Source: Apium graveolens (Eukaryota; Streptophyta; Magnoliopsida; Apiales; Apiaceae). Taken from it: DNA of 64,000 bases. The translations under genes and the position numbers were made by a program. The notes under the pieces are model-generated. The model ran no database searches. It was given only the letters and a program-made list of their open reading frames with translations, and was not told the DNA's origin. The stretch lies in assembly GCF_009905375.1 (NCBI RefSeq), contig NC_133647.1, positions 173,086,790 to 173,150,789 of the forward strand, read 5' to 3'. Within the stretch, counting starts at the first letter, position 1; every line of letters starts with the position of its first letter. Of this stretch, positions 1 to 12,861 are shown one piece after another.

Positions 1-618
1 GGGCGTCACATCTCCGCGATCAACCTCCTTTTTCCACTCTAGCAACAACATCCTGAGATCATCGTCGCCTAAGCGAATCCCCAAGCGATACTTTAAAGCC
101 GTGAAGCATGGCTGCTCATTGTCCGGCATGGACTCAGCTTGCCGGCGTTCCTCGAGACTACGCCCAGATCAGTGTGGGTGAGTGGCCCCCCGGTTATCCG
201 CCCACAGTATTTCTCGATCATCAACATCCTCTTCCAGAAGTTCGACGATTGGGGATACATCGTTGGAATAGTTCAGACATCGCGGGGTTATTGGCACACA
301 CCCGCCTTCAGTTCGACCGCGACCGGCCAAGGCATCACTATCGGTTATGGGAGCCTTCCTGGGTGCGTGAGCAGTACAGTTATGGCGAAGGCCCCTTCTG
401 GTCTTGTGTCGCTCCACGGTGCTTAGCCTCGAGTCGAAACCGTTCAGAGCATCTCCCATGCGATACAGCTGTTCCAACAAGTTAGCGTTGCTGATAAGCA
501 CAGGCGGATGACCCCCAACATCTTAAGTGGGCGATCAGTCATGGAACGTAGAGTTCATGGTGGTCATAGCCATGATCAGATTCTTCTTCAGAGCTTCCGT
601 CATAAAAACTTCCATCAT
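1..618 (-). pseudogene. Element F gag, N-terminal part (Ty3/gypsy)
   Basis: Read on the minus strand, one frame runs from a double ATG at 618/615 to the window edge. It is interrupted only by stops at 535-537, 523-525 and 169-171. It lies just downstream of a PBS-like site and an LTR, the normal place for gag. The visible part holds a short N-terminal segment, a leucine-containing helix (near 440-500) and, at the left edge, a stretch rich in charged and leucine residues that looks like the start of the capsid region. All three stops are explained by one C-to-T change each (CGA or CAA to stop). The lineage cannot be fixed because pol lies outside the window. Confidence 0.55.
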
Positions 619-659
619 GGTATTAAGACATCTTTCCTCCTAGATGCAGATCTTGATTA

Positions 660-678
660 GCCCCTCCTTCTAGCGCCA
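660..678 (-). other. Element F primer binding site
   Basis: The minus strand reads TGGCGCTAGAAGGAGGGGC, three bases inside the LTR end. The leading TGG and the position next to an LTR are what a tRNA primer binding site requires. I do not assign the tRNA with confidence; it is not the initiator-Met type used by the other elements here. Confidence 0.5.
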
Positions 679-681
679 ATT

Positions 682-1883
682 TGTTGACAGAGGAATTTGG
701 GAGCAACAAAGTCTGAAGTTCATAGCCGGAAACAAGATCTGTGACGGTGGTTCTTTGTCGGAAACATGAACGGTAATTGGTGGATTCGATGAACAGTGTT
801 TGGTGGTGGTGATTATTGGTGGCTGAGATTGTTTAGGGTTAACGGTGGCTCCTTTGCGCTCTCACTTCTGACCCCTTTCAATTTGCCTACGTATCCCTAT
901 TTATAGGGAATCAAGCCAACGTAGTTCTTGGGGAACAAGAAACCTAATGGGCTTAGATCTCTTGTCTCGAGGCCCAGTAGGAAACCTACTGGAAACCGTC
1001 TTCTACTAGCTTTAGGAATGTTCGCCGATAGGCCCAACCATAAAGGCCCAAGGCTCGTCCGCGGCTTCGAGACTTCACGGATAAGGCATCTCACTGGCCA
1101 AGGATAACCCTCTGCTACCAGCTGTTTCTCTAATCCGTGGACGCAGGTATAGCCGTGGTTTACCCCAAATGTTGGACGCATCCTTGTCCCCCGGATAAGG
1201 AGCCCCTACCAGATTACTGGACAAGTGATCCCAAGCTTTTGGGTGCAAAGTGTAGGATACTCCAAATTCTCCCAACGAGGACACCCGCTGACTACAGAGA
1301 CAGAGCTCCCAAAGCACACACCAGAATTTACCCCACATCCCCAATGAGGACACTCATTGATTACAGGAGGAGGCCTTCTGTCCAAGCATACCCCTGGAGG
1401 TCTCTGACCACGGACACCGCCTTCCTGTAGATGCACTGCAGGGAGGAGTTCTTCAATAGGGTACCTGCATCAAATAGGTTAGTAATAATAATCTCCGTCT
1501 TCCTTGAATCTGCCAAAGAACTCGTCCAAGTAACCTTGTCAAGACTCTTCTCTATCCATTCTTCGACTTAGGACGCGCCCTAAGTCTTTTCAGGGCAAAA
1601 TCAGTCAACCCTGTTAGGAATCCTCCAGCTTTATCCTTATAATTAACAGGGCACGCCTCCTCATTCTAATAAGGGCGCGCCATAACATCTTGCAGGCATG
1701 ACTTCTCCATTAAGCATTCATAACTCAAAACGCGTTCATTTCCCCATATAGGGCGCGCCTTCTTTCATTTTATAAGAGAAACCCATCTCCTCCGTTCCTT
1801 AATTTTAGGCACATGTACCTCCATTTTGACCATTTTACCAGTCTTAATCTGAATATTGTTTATACTAATTTTTGGGCATAACA
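682..1883 (-). mobile_element. Element F 5' LTR (gypsy)
   Basis: The segment begins TGTTGACAG and ends GGGCATAACA, giving TG...CA termini, and its inner end abuts the PBS-like site. It is about 1.2 kb. The outer end meets sequence of element E; the expected TSD copy here would be ctcat (1884-1888), and its partner lies outside the window. No protein is supported in it. Confidence 0.55.
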
Positions 1884-2302
1884 CTCATTATTCATTGAGT
1901 TTGATCTTCCTTCGAAATAGAATAGCTTAGTAAAAATCAATTACTTTTCTGGATTATTTTATACCCGACGGATAATTATTTTATCCTCATCCGTCGAATT
2001 GCATACATCCTAGCCGTTAAAAGTACTGAACATTATCCATCAGATATACTTATAGTCTATAAGTATGTCATGACGGATAATTGATAGAATTTTGACAGTT
2101 TATTTTATTTTAAACGGCTATTTTAGGCTATTTTGATTGGTTTCTTTATTTTACTTTATTACTTCTGACAGTTTATTTCTGAGATGGTATAAAAGCTAAA
2201 TTCATTTTCATTCTTTTCTTTTATCACTCTCAAAAAAATTTCTCTAACTCTCTTATTCTTCAAAGCAAATACTCTCTCTCTGCAAATTTCCTCACCTTAG
2301 CA
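1884..2302 (+). other. Non-coding leader of the E extra ORF with dispersed motif
   Basis: No gene is present. The stretch carries the family motif in both directions: CGACGGATA (1966), CATCCGTCGAA (1988) and TGACGGATAA (2071). A C/T-rich leader with a TATAAA-like stretch near 2189 precedes the extra-ORF ATG at 2303, so a separate promoter for the extra ORF is possible. Confidence 0.5.
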
Positions 2303-4971
2303 ATGGCACCAGTAGTCAAAATCATGTCTCAGTCTGGATTCATCTATGAGAAAAACAATTTCGTAGCTCTTGTGAAAAAGGAAATTCCGGCGTCTGAAGA
2401 TTTTCACAAAATGATGGACTTTGTGAGGGGATGCAAACTCAGTTATGCTATGATGGAATAATCCACAATCTACTGTGAAGTTGTGGAGGAGATATGGATA
2501 ACTGCTGTGTGCCAGTCTACTGACAAAACCATAACTTTTACTCTCAAAGGTAAGCAATACTGCATTAACAGTGATATAATTCAAGCATGCTTTAAGATAC
2601 CTGAGAACACTACTACTGAACTACACACAGATGCTAACTTAGTTACCATGCTTAATTCTATTGGCTATGCTCTTCCTACCACTAAGTTAAGTGAGATTAG
2701 AAGGCTAGGTCTTAGAAAATAGTGGAGTTATTTGTGTGATGTAGTTACCAAAGTGTTTTTTGGTAAGATAAGTAACTTTGATTATGTCAACACTGCCATG
2801 CTTAACATGCTTTATATGCTAGTTACTGATAAGTACCATAATTTCAGTGACATGATCATGTTTGAGTTAGGTTACAAGTTAGGGGAAATTAAAAAGAGAA
2901 CTAAAAATATCTATTATGCTAGATTCTTTATGATTCTTGCTAACCATTTTGTTGAGGATATTTTTATTGAGAACCCAACCAACAAACTGAATTATTGGGT
3001 TCAAGAAAGGAGAGTGCTTGCAGATCTTAACAGAGCAAGTCATCACAATGAGGTGCCCCTTTTCTATTTCCGAATCATGAAGGGCCCTCAGGTAAGTGAG
3101 GTAAGCACCACTGTCTCTACTATTCCAACCTCTCAAATTTCTTTGCCTTTAAGGGTGACTATGACATCTGTGTCAATGACCAAACAGATGCCTACCCAAG
3201 CCACCAAAACAAAATTTTCAAAATCCAAATCAAAGAAAACCCCCTCTGGTTTCTCTCAAAAGAAACCAGTTGCAAAATCAACCAAAACTAAAGAGGGGAG
3301 TGTGAAGGGTGGTAAGTTAGGTGAGGGACAGGGTGAACACCAAAGAAACCCCAAGGATAAGAATGGATAGGTAAGTGTACCTAAGCCTAGCCACACCACA
3401 GTTTCCCAAAAAACTGTGGTGATTAATAAGGAAATCAGCTCACTTCTAGTTTCATCCTCCCAAAATGATGTTACTATTGAAACAAGCTCCCAACCAGGAG
3501 CACATGCCAAGAGGGTAAGGGACACAAGCTCACCCCAAACTTATGTCAGAAAGAAGAGATCCAAAACCATTGGGGATGCACATGGAACATACACAGTACA
3601 AACTGAAGCTAAAGACTCAGTCACTGCACAATCTCAAATTCAGATTGATGTGGCTCCAATAAATGTGGATTCACAGCCAAAATCTTTAATCATAGAAGCA
3701 CTACAAACACCAAACTCTCCCACAAATTCTCTGGATGTGGATATGATCAACACATCAATTCCTGATTCCCCTTCTTTAACTCTATTGGGGAAGCCAAAAT
3801 CTAGTGCAAGTGAGCATCATATTTTGGATGATTTGTTGGCTCACTTGCCAATTCTTTCAGGAACTATTGAGACATATGTGCCCAAATTATCATCAATCTG
3901 CACAGAGTCTACAATAGTCTCCACTCCAAACTCATTCATTTCTTCTATTCCGGTGGATATTGTTCATCCATCGGTTACTGATTGTATCCCGATGGATGTG
4001 CCTAACAGCAGTCATCCGTCGGCTATCCTAACTACTGCCCCGATGGATATTCCTCATCCATCGGTACTCTCTACACACACTGAAATTTCAATAATTATTA
4101 CAAGTGTAGATGAGTTAATAGTTGTACAATCACTCTTAGGACTGAGGGAAGGGAGTGAATTGAGTGAGAGGCTGAGTTGCTCTCAGGCAAAAGGAGAGGA
4201 AATGAGTGAACCAATGCAGGCTATTTCTTCCAGCCTAGAAAAAGAGAGTGAGAGGAGTTCCACCTTAGTAGGTGAAGGTGAGGGTGTGAGGGTGGTAAGC
4301 CAAGGGGAGCCCTTGATGCAAGAACATAGAGAAAATGAGAGAAAAGCAGGTACAACTGAATGGGAAGAGCCCATTGTAAGTGAGTTAATGGATATCAATG
4401 ATGCTGACAAGAGACAACTAATTCAGCAAGAATATCAAGCTGTTTTAGACTCTATTTCTTATGAGGCTGAGGCATTTACTCACCCTGTGGCAGCATATGA
4501 AGTTCTAGCTGAACAGGACAGTGTGGCTGCAGAAAAGATGCTTAACTTAGTGCACACAACTGCTTCAATATAAAGAGCAAAGGATGCCATCACAGCCATG
4601 CCACCTAAAGCTGGTGATGATGTTGACTATGGAACTGGTGAGTCTGAAGAGTTCTTTGGAGATGAAGATGGTGGTGAAGAAGAGTTCATGAACATAGGGG
4701 AAAAGCAGGCCCTAGCTCTAGATCAAACATCCCACCTTGGGTGTATTCTAAAGAGTGTGATGAGCAACATTTCACGATAACTCTTTTTCACATCATTCAA
4801 CAGACAAACACTGCTCTTCAAACCACTACTAATGCTAGCACCAAGAAGCTTCTGCAAGCACACCTCAACTCTCTACAACTACATCAAATACAAGCTCTTC
4901 AACACAATCAGGATGTCACTTCAATCAAAATAGAGATTGACCAAGTCAAGAAGGATGTCTCTGAAAGATTA
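2303..4971 (+). pseudogene. Element E extra ORF (after pol), 5' part
   Basis: The frame opens at ATG 2303 and continues in one phase to about 4780, broken by in-frame stops near 2459, 2720, 3368 and 4571, then by a frameshift and the insertion of element A at 4972. The first roughly 300 codons form a globular domain shared with the B and H copies: an LPE/IPE turn, then a conserved core with R-x-W-S, K-V-F and N-F-D, then a YxARF helix. A long Ser/Thr/Pro-rich linker follows, carrying the motif block at 3949-4066, then an acidic stretch. There is no signal peptide or membrane segment, so an envelope role is not supported. Position after pol is typical of Sireviruses; the function is unknown. 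Confidence 0.65.
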
Positions 4972-7900
4972 TGTAAAACCCCCAGATCCGGGGTCAGGGA
5001 TCCGGGTCATCACGGTCTTTCTTTCCACAATATCACTTCACTTAATTAATAATAATTAACCTTATGTTGTGACCCCACACTAACACACACCATAACCCGT
5101 TATAGTCTCAGAGATGAAATTGAAATAAGTACAAGTCTTTGAATCCACAATTTAAAAGTTATTACAACCCAAAATGATTACTTGATAAGTTTACAATTAA
5201 TTGCCATTATCTGCCACAAGTTATAATTATACATAATTGATTCCCAAAAGTAGAAGGTCTGATCTATAGATAGATCTACCTCTGCAGCTATAGCAGCTAT
5301 GATCTCAACGGGAAGGCGCGGGGCGCTTCCCACGCTCTTGCGCTGGGTCTGCTTGAGTCTGGCCATCTTTCCTAACTGTTGTTGTGTGATGAAGAAATAA
5401 AGCAAGAGTGAGCATTACAGCTCGCAAGATAATATATAGTGTAAACAATAATGCAAGTATCTAAATGGATAACTTACTAGAATCCTTTATCAAGTGCAAG
5501 ATAATTACTTACTGGATATAAGCAAAAAAACAAGGGATGAAGTTACGAAATACTTCACTATACTTATATCATTTATAAAGCTACTTGAACTACCACTGTT
5601 CAAGGTATAAGGAGCTTTCAACAGTTCATCACATAGATGAGACTACAAGATAAGATTTGAATAGATTAAATCTTTGAAGTATTATTGAAGGAAATGAAGT
5701 TATGATATACTTCATTAAGTTCCAATTTATATATCCACATATATACCTTCTTTATACAGTTCCTAAAAACCTCTGTCATGTAAAGTATGAACAGAGTTTG
5801 TAACATCCAATAAATTTTTGGAAGGGAAAAGAATTGTGGCAAAAACCCGATATCTTGCTGATCAGGCAAAGATACCAATAAGTAACCTTTTCTACTAGTA
5901 GATGGACGAATTCCCCACTGGTCATCACCCTGGTCACAATAGGACCTTATGCTGGATTGCCACTTAGCCACTTACGCATTTTATGGACTCCCACTGAGCC
6001 ACTTACACTTTCATGGACGCCCACTGAGCCCATGTTGTTTACGCCGACTCGATAGATGGACATACTTCCCGAATGTTGGGTAAGTAATCAATTCATTTAC
6101 CACAACCGCAACCTTGTTGCGAATATAAAATACACCACAGAGCCGGATCCCTCTGGTTTTGAGCGAGTATTTAAATCCCCTTTAAAAAGGAAGATCTTAA
6201 ATATATAAAAAATGAGTTTTGGGATCCTCTCTAACTTTTAAAAATCATTTTAAAGACTCGAAAATACTTTAAAGAGTGTTTGGAGTAATGCTGATTTAAT
6301 AAAGTAAATCAGCCCCAATATATTAGAAAATATCTTAATATTACTATTTAAATAATATTCCCTTAAAGAATAATCTTTATACAAATAATTGAAGTAGAAG
6401 TTGTAAAACTTATACTTGAAATGAGTATTAAATAACCAAAGATATACGAAAGACTATCTTTATTTGAATAATCAAAAATAAGTTTGATTATCGACACCTT
6501 ATTCTTTAATAAAATAAAGAATATATCTCAGAAAATAATCGGAGTCATAGGTACTCATATGAATATTCAAATAATATTCAATTAAATAATATAAGCGGAG
6601 TCATCTGTCCTCGAATGAATATTCAAGTAATATTCATTAAATAATATAAAGTGAGTCATAAGTCCTCGAATGAATATTCAAGTAATATTCATTAAATAAT
6701 ATAAAGTGAGTCATAAATCCTCGAATGAATATTCAAGTAATATTCATTAAATAATATAAAGTTATCGAATAAACCTTATTCGATTAATAGTTTTAAAAAC
6801 TATTCATATATATATATATATATAATGCTCGAGAGCCTCGCCTCCCGGTTTTAGAAAAAGTTCACCTTTTGATCCCCTATACTAAGGGTATACTCAAATA
6901 CCGCTTATCTCTAGCATAGGTATTATGCAACTAATAAGCATTTGAACCAACAGATATATAAATCAAGAATACGAAACAGGCATGCATATATACCATATCA
7001 CATGCTACAATATATCGCAAGAATTTGCTAATAACAAATATGCATTTATCACAAGATCATGCATATACACATATACATCACAACAACAGTTATACGGGTA
7101 GAATACTTGCCTGAGTGACTGGGGGTTACAAATGGCTTGGGACAAGTCTGGTAACCTATAAACAACATATAAGTTGGAATTAAACCAAAGTCACTTATAA
7201 ATCTATACTTTAACCAATTTAGACTCTAACGCTCGCTTTGCGCTTAACGATTCACTTAAGTTGCTCAAGTACCCTCGGCTCCACCATTTTTAATAAATTA
7301 ACCATTACGAGTTTTAAGGCAATTCTTTCGCGAGTGTCTTACCAACTGCCTATTATACTTTACATAAATGTTTCATACTCCAATTAGTCTTTTAAGGTCT
7401 TTAACCTATGTTTCAAAGTAAGGCGAGGGTAATGGTTCGTTCGCGAAATGTCGTTACTTAAAATGGCCGTTTCTCCTAAACCGTACATCGGAATCAAACG
7501 AACCATATATCAAAACGAAGCTCGTAACATGAACTATCTAATCATGACAGTGGTCAAAACCTAGCAGGGAGTTCTCGGGTCCTCATGTTAAGAACAAAAC
7601 AGCCTAAAGTAAATCGGATATTACGACGGCTATGTTTACGCGATTTCCCAAATTTAAAATACTCCAATTCAACCCACAATCAATCCACAATCACAACCCA
7701 ATCAAAAATCCATCCATACTACATCATAACAGCCCCAACAACTCAACATCAACAATTTATACTCATTCTTAAACTTGAATTTAACTACACTTAAGTTCAT
7801 TAATCAACAATCCAAGAACTACCACTCCAAAAACTTCACAAAATCAACTAATCTCTACATTTACAACTAGCAAACCTCTCATGAATTATAACAACAAAAC

Positions 7901-8883
7901 TAAACCTAATTACTCAAATAAAGTTAGGGTTTGGAGGGGTTATACCTTCCTTGGAGAGTGGAGAATCAAGAGAATGAATTGGAATCACCCTTAAAGTCCT
8001 TATCCAAGCTTAATCTAAACAAAACTTCAAGAACAAAACATTTAGTTCTTGAAAAACACTATTCACCATCTTCTTCCATGATTTTTAGGAAGAGATTGTG
8101 GATGATTTAGGAGCTCAAACTTATAGGATATTCATAACTATGCATAAGGAGTCTTAGATAATTACCTTGTAATTTAACAAAGCTTGGAACTATGATTTTG
8201 ACTTTCTTGCTTTGGAAAAGAAAAAGAAGCCGAGAGCAAGGTGAAGAAAATGAAATTATCTTTGTGTTTTGGGTGAAATGATTGTTGGTTGGTTGTTTTT
8301 AGCTTGATTTTGGTTAATTACCTTTTTAACCATGAACTTTGTGTGGTTTTAAATCAACCACACCTCCTTCCCCCTTATGTCATGCTTATGTCACCTTGTT
8401 ATGTCATCATCCCTTACTTGCCCTCTTCTAATTGGTTTGATGACATCATCCCCTCTAATCTCTTTGATTAGCTTTTAATTATTTGGCTAATGACCGCTGA
8501 TCTGTTATACGGTTCGCTTAACTTTCATTTTCGTTTATCGTTTGAGGGATCATACCCAGGATCTTATTACTTAGGTTTCCTTAACCTTTCTCAATACATT
8601 ATTTTCCTTTTTATGATCCTCTATTAAAATCCTCAAATTTAAATCCTTTTTATCCTGTTACCTTATATTCAATTTTTTCGATATCTGGTGGATTTCCGGG
8701 AAAATCAAAGTATTCGGATTTCGATTCTGGCGATCTTTACATACACTTATATATCATATAGAGTACCAATAAAATCCCAGGATATCCATATAAGAACCCC
8801 TACATAGTGTGGCATGAAAAGTTTTCCTGTTCAGAAATATCGGCAAAAACACTATTCATAAGGGTTACAAAAAGTTCAAAACA
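4972..8883 (-). mobile_element. Element A 3' LTR (left copy)
   Basis: It starts TGTAAAACCCCC and ends TTCAAAACA, against TGTAACACCCCC and TTATTACA in the right copy. At 3.9 kb it is very long. It lacks 14 bases just inside the end beside the polypurine tract. It carries four units of a 55-bp tandem repeat (6541-6762), a TA run near 6800-6823, a CTC/GGG hairpin next to it, and short direct repeats around a CCCACTGAGCC box (about 5975-6030). It also has a copy of the histone-tail-like exon (5280-5366). Open frames elsewhere in it are short and unsupported. Confidence 0.9.
6541..6762. repeat. 55-bp tandem repeat in the A LTR, four units
   Basis: Units begin with (G)GAGTCAT and contain the dyad-rich stretch GAATATTCAAGTAATATTC, ending AATATAAAG. 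The same array sits at 16462-16683 in the right LTR. Solo LTR D has a longer version at 33825-34100, so the unit number varies in the family. Confidence 0.85.
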
Positions 8884-8900
8884 GTCTCCCCTCCTTAAAA
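8884..8900 (-). other. Element A polypurine tract
   Basis: Read on the minus strand, AAGGAGGGGAGAC directly precedes the 3' LTR. This is the expected plus-strand priming site. Confidence 0.75.
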
Positions 8901-8916
8901 GGATTCCGTCCCGGAA

Positions 8917-10338
8917 TCAAATAGAAAACAAATGGAGGTACTTTTCTAGCATTGCGCTCTCTAGCTCCCAAGTTGATTCTTCCACATTATGATTCTTCCA
9001 TAGCACTCTGACTAGCTTGATCACTTTGTTCCGAAGCACCTGCTCCTTCTTATCCATAATCTTTACTGGTTTCTCCACGTAAGTCAGATCTGGTTGCATA
9101 TCCACATGCTCGTACTCCACTATGTGTCTGGCATCCCGATGATACTTCCTTAGCATTGACACATTGAACACATTATGAACTTGTTGCAAGTTAGGGAGTA
9201 AGGCTAGCTCGTAAGCCAACTTCCCAATCCGTCTTAGTATCTCAAAAGGTCCAATGTATCTTGGGCTTAGTTTCTCTTTCTTTCCGAACCTCATTAATCC
9301 CTTCCAAGGGGATACTTTTAGTAGTAATAAGTCCCCTACTCCATACTCCTTGTCCTTTCGGGCTAGGTCTGCATATTTCTTCTGTCTGTCTTGGGCTGCT
9401 ACCAGCCGTCCTCTGATGAGATCCACTATGTCTTTGGTCCTTTGGACCACTTCGGGTCCGAGCATCTTCCGCTCTCCTACTTCATCCCAGTATAAGGGAG
9501 ATCGACACCTTCTTCCGTACAGGGCCTCATAAGGCGGCATTCCGATGCTAGCATGAAAGCTATTGTTATAAGAAAACTCGATCAACGACAAGTGATCATC
9601 CCAACTTCCTTTAAAGTCTATTGCACAGACTCTCAACATATCCTCTAGTGTCTGGATGGTCCTTTCACTCTGCCCATCCGTCTGGGGATGGTACGCGGTA
9701 CTCATATTTAACTTGGTCCCCGCACATTCTTGAAAGCTCCTCCAAAATCTGGAGTTGAACCTGGGGTCTCGGTCTGAGACAATGGACGCTGGGACTCCAT
9801 GTCGCGTCACTATTTCCTTAAGGTAAATGTCCACCAGTCTATCGACTGTGTATCTCTCATTGATAGGAATGAAATGAGCTGACTTTGTCAGTCGGTCTAT
9901 AATCACCCATATGGCATCATGGTTGGCTTTCGTCTTTGGTAAACCGACAACAAAATCCATGGCTATCTATTCCCATTTCCATTCGGGAATCTCCAGGGGT
10001 CGTAAAAGTCCACTGGGTCTCTGGTGCTCTGCCTTTACTCTTTGGCAAGTCAAACATTTGCTTACCCATTCTGCTACGTCCCTCTTCATGTTGGGCCACC
10101 AGTAATATTCCTTCAAATCCCTATACATCTTGGTGCTTCCCGGGTGAATGGAATACCTAGAACTATGGCTTTCATCCAGAATCTCATCTTTAAGCTCTTG
10201 AACGTTCGGAACCCAAATCCGGTAGGAGTACCTCATTATCCCTTTATTATCTTTCTCAGTATGGATCTCTTCTCCAGTCATTGACTCTCTGCCTTCATTC
10301 ATTATTTTCTCTTGGCACAATCTGATCTTTTCCAATAA
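8917..10338 (-). pseudogene. Element A integrase with chromodomain-like C-terminus
   Basis: This is the last pol domain on the minus strand. The N-terminal part (10335-9967) has a zinc-binding H..H..C..C module ending CLTCQRVK. A stop near 9964 then interrupts the frame just before MDFVVGLP. The catalytic core (9960 down) shows D in MDFVVGLP, D in SDRDPRF and E in QSERT, the latter two exactly 35 residues apart. The GPFEI/VFHVS-type GPY/F region follows, and the end (VLWKN..EE.TWE) matches a chromodomain-like tail. Chromovirus tails of this kind are known to steer integration towards particular chromatin. Apart from the single internal stop it is open. Confidence 0.85.
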
Positions 10339-10959
10339 CTATGGCTGCATTGAGATCTCAAAAAGCTTTTCAGTTCCGGTTCCGGTTACCTTTATTTCTA
10401 TTTCCATTCTCTCAAAATCCTTTATCAATTCTTCCGAAGTCGTTATCATTCTGAGTCTTTCTTTTCTACTAAGGGTATCAGCCACCATATTGGCTTTCCC
10501 TGGGTGATAGAGAATCTCACAATAATAGTCCTTAATTAGCTCTAACCATCTCCTCTGGCGCATGTTGAGCTCTTTCTGCGTAAATATGTACTTGAGGCTC
10601 TTATGGTCTGTGAAAATCTCGCACTTCTCTCCATACAAGTAGTGCCTCCAAATTTTTAGGGCAAAAACTATTGCCGCGAGCTCAAGGTCATGAGTAGGAT
10701 ATCTAATCTCGTATTCCTTCAGTTGTCTCGACGCATACACAATCACTTTACCGTGCTACATAAGCACACACCCTAATCCTTTGTGCGACGCGTCACTATA
10801 TATCACAAAATCTCCTTTTCCGTCTGGCAATGCCAACACCGGGGCCGTTACCAACCTTTTCTTTAATTCCTGAAAACTGTTCTCGCATTTTTTCGTCCAT
10901 TCAAACTTCTCTGTCTTACGAGTAAATCGTATCAAAGGGGCTGCGATCTTCGCAAAGTC
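10339..10959 (-). pseudogene. Element A RNase H domain
   Basis: The minus-strand frame continues from the reverse transcriptase after an in-frame stop near 10960 and another near 10756. Both look like CAG-to-TAG changes. The open part includes YASRQLK, the catalytic-type E in [22 protein letters not shown], and a C-terminal [10 protein letters not shown], the standard gypsy RNase H signature. A further stop at about 10339 separates it from integrase. Confidence 0.85.
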
Positions 10960-11901
10960 CTATACAAATCTACGATAGTAGCCGGCCAATCCTATGAAAC
11001 TCCTTACCTCTGTGGGTGTGGTTGGCCTTTCCCAATTTGAGACCGCCTCTATCTTGGAGGGGTTGACCAATACTCCTTCTTTATTGATCACATGACCTAA
11101 AAACTGTACTTCATTCCGCCAGAATTCACACTTCGAGAATTTGGCAAATAACTGTTCCTCTCTGAGTATTCCTAGAGCTATCCTCAAATGCTCTGCATGT
11201 TCTGCCTCAGTCCCTGAGTAGATTAAAATATCATCGATAAAAACTATCACACACTTGTCCAAGTACTTCTTAAATACTATGTTCATTAAATCCATGAAAG
11301 CCGCTGGGGCGTTGGTTAATCCAAAGGACATTACCAAGAACTCATAGTGCCCATACCTGGTACGGAACGTGGTCTTGGAAATATCTTCGGGTTTAATCTT
11401 TAGTTGGTGATATCCAGTTCTCAGGTCAATCTTGGAAAAATAAACAGCATCCTTTAGCTGGTCGAACATATCATCTATTCTAGGTAACGGGTACCTGTTC
11501 TTTATGGTTAGCTTGTTCAACTCTCGATAGTCGATGCACAGCCTCATGCTCCCATCCTTCTTCTTAGCAAATAACACTGGTGCTCCCCACGGAGACACAC
11601 TGGGTCTTATCATACCCTTATCCAAGAGTTCCTGCAATTGAGTAGCTAATTCCTTCATTTCTAATGGGGATAACCGGTAAGGTGCCTTTGAAACTGGCGC
11701 CGTCCCTGGAGCCAACTCAATAGCAAATTCAATCACTCTATCGAGTGGTAATCCTGGAAGGTCTTGTGGGAATACATCTTCAAATTCGTTGACTACCGGA
11801 ATATCTTGTAAGTTGGGCACCTCCTTCTGCGTGTCCACCACATAGGCTAGGTAAGCCTCATTTCCTTTTCGTAGCATCCTTTTGGCCTGGGCCATAGTCA
11901 A
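10960..11901 (-). pseudogene. Element A reverse transcriptase
   Basis: This 313-codon segment on the minus strand holds the palm and finger motifs: [15 protein letters not shown], the RYPLPRIDD block, [12 protein letters not shown], and the active-site FIDDILIYS (codons at 11230-11241). The FIDD form is normal for plant gypsy elements. The segment is fully open, so the active site is intact, but stops follow in the connection to RNase H. It overlaps the end of the protease frame by four bases in another phase. Confidence 0.88.
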
Positions 11902-12860
11902 AAATTTCTGCGTCTGCCTCTTTCCTCTAAATATGACTTCTTTCCTGGGATATTTAACTTAACTTTCTTCCCCTTACAGTCTATCTGAGCATCATTGCTA
12001 GATAGCCAGTCCATTCCAAAAATTACATCAAACTCCCCTAATTTAAAAGGAATCAGATCAACACTAAAAGATTGCTCCCCTATGCCTAACTCACAGGCGG
12101 GGTGAATCTGGTTAACAGGAATAATTTCATGATTGTCTATTTCTACTTGTAAGGGTTCTATCAACTGTTCAGCCTTAAGTCTTAATTTACGCGCAAGGTC
12201 CTTTGATATAAAAAATTTAGTTGCTCCCGAATCAAATAAAGTGTTTGCACTGACTGAATTTAGAGAAAGGGTACCTGCTATCACATCTGAGTCTTTCATA
12301 GCATCCCGGACTGTCATGTTGAAAGTCCTCACAGTAGGTGGCTTATTGGAGGCAGCCCTGCTGGCTCCTGAAGCTGCTGGTTTGTTCATTGGGCATTCCC
12401 TCTTCCAATGACCCGGGCGTCCACACTGATGACAAGTGGTGGTTAGAATGACAGCATGGGTTGATGAAGGGCACTTAGTTGAATAGTGACCTTCTCGACC
12501 GCACTTAAAGTAGGTTACTGGCTTTCCTTTACACTCCCCAGTGTGCATCCTTCCATAAGTGTTACAGGCTGGAAATGGGGGTCGAGACTGGTTGGAATAG
12601 GACATTCTTGACTTCTGGCCGCTCTGGCTCACATTCACGCTCATTGGCCGCTTAAACCCAGTGTTCTTTCCCGGTAGGGACACTGCTCCTCGATTAAATC
12701 TAGTTAGGAAGCTCCTTCCTGCGGAACCTCCACCCATGCTCAAGCTTTTCCTCTTTATTCCCTTCTTCTCTCTTTCCCTCTGCATCTGTTCACTTCCGGC
12801 TTCTACAATTGTTGCTTTTTGCACCAAAGTGGCATAATCAGTAAGCTCAAGGATTGCCAC
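11898..12860 (-). pseudogene. Element A nucleocapsid and protease
   Basis: This frame continues gag after a frameshift near 12862. It carries three zinc-knuckle remnants. CHQCGRPGHWKREC is complete; the first two have each lost one cysteine to tyrosine (CNTYGR.H, and YFKCGREGH). The aspartic protease follows, with LFDSGAT as active site and FGMDWLSSNDAQIDC near its end. Known role: processing of the Gag-Pol polyprotein. Confidence 0.85.
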
Positions 12861-12861
12861 C

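Noticed and set aside
108..485. Plus-strand 125-codon frame at the left edge
   Set aside because: It is the antisense of the element F gag, whose minus-strand frame has the LTR and PBS in the right order.
3416..4573. A separate host gene of 385 codons
   Set aside because: It is one open segment of the E extra ORF; the homologous B copy continues on both sides in the same frame.
5666..5971. 101-codon frames repeated in both A LTRs (also 15579-15884) as a gene
   Set aside because: The frame is disrupted and divergent in LTR D, the composition is AT-rich like the surrounding LTR, and no start context or splice sites support it.
6799..6823. TA microsatellites (also 21772-21788, 32622-32642, 34145-34165) as separate findings
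   Set aside because: Simple repeats common in AT-rich LTRs; only the run beside the GC hairpin in the A family is kept as a promoter candidate.
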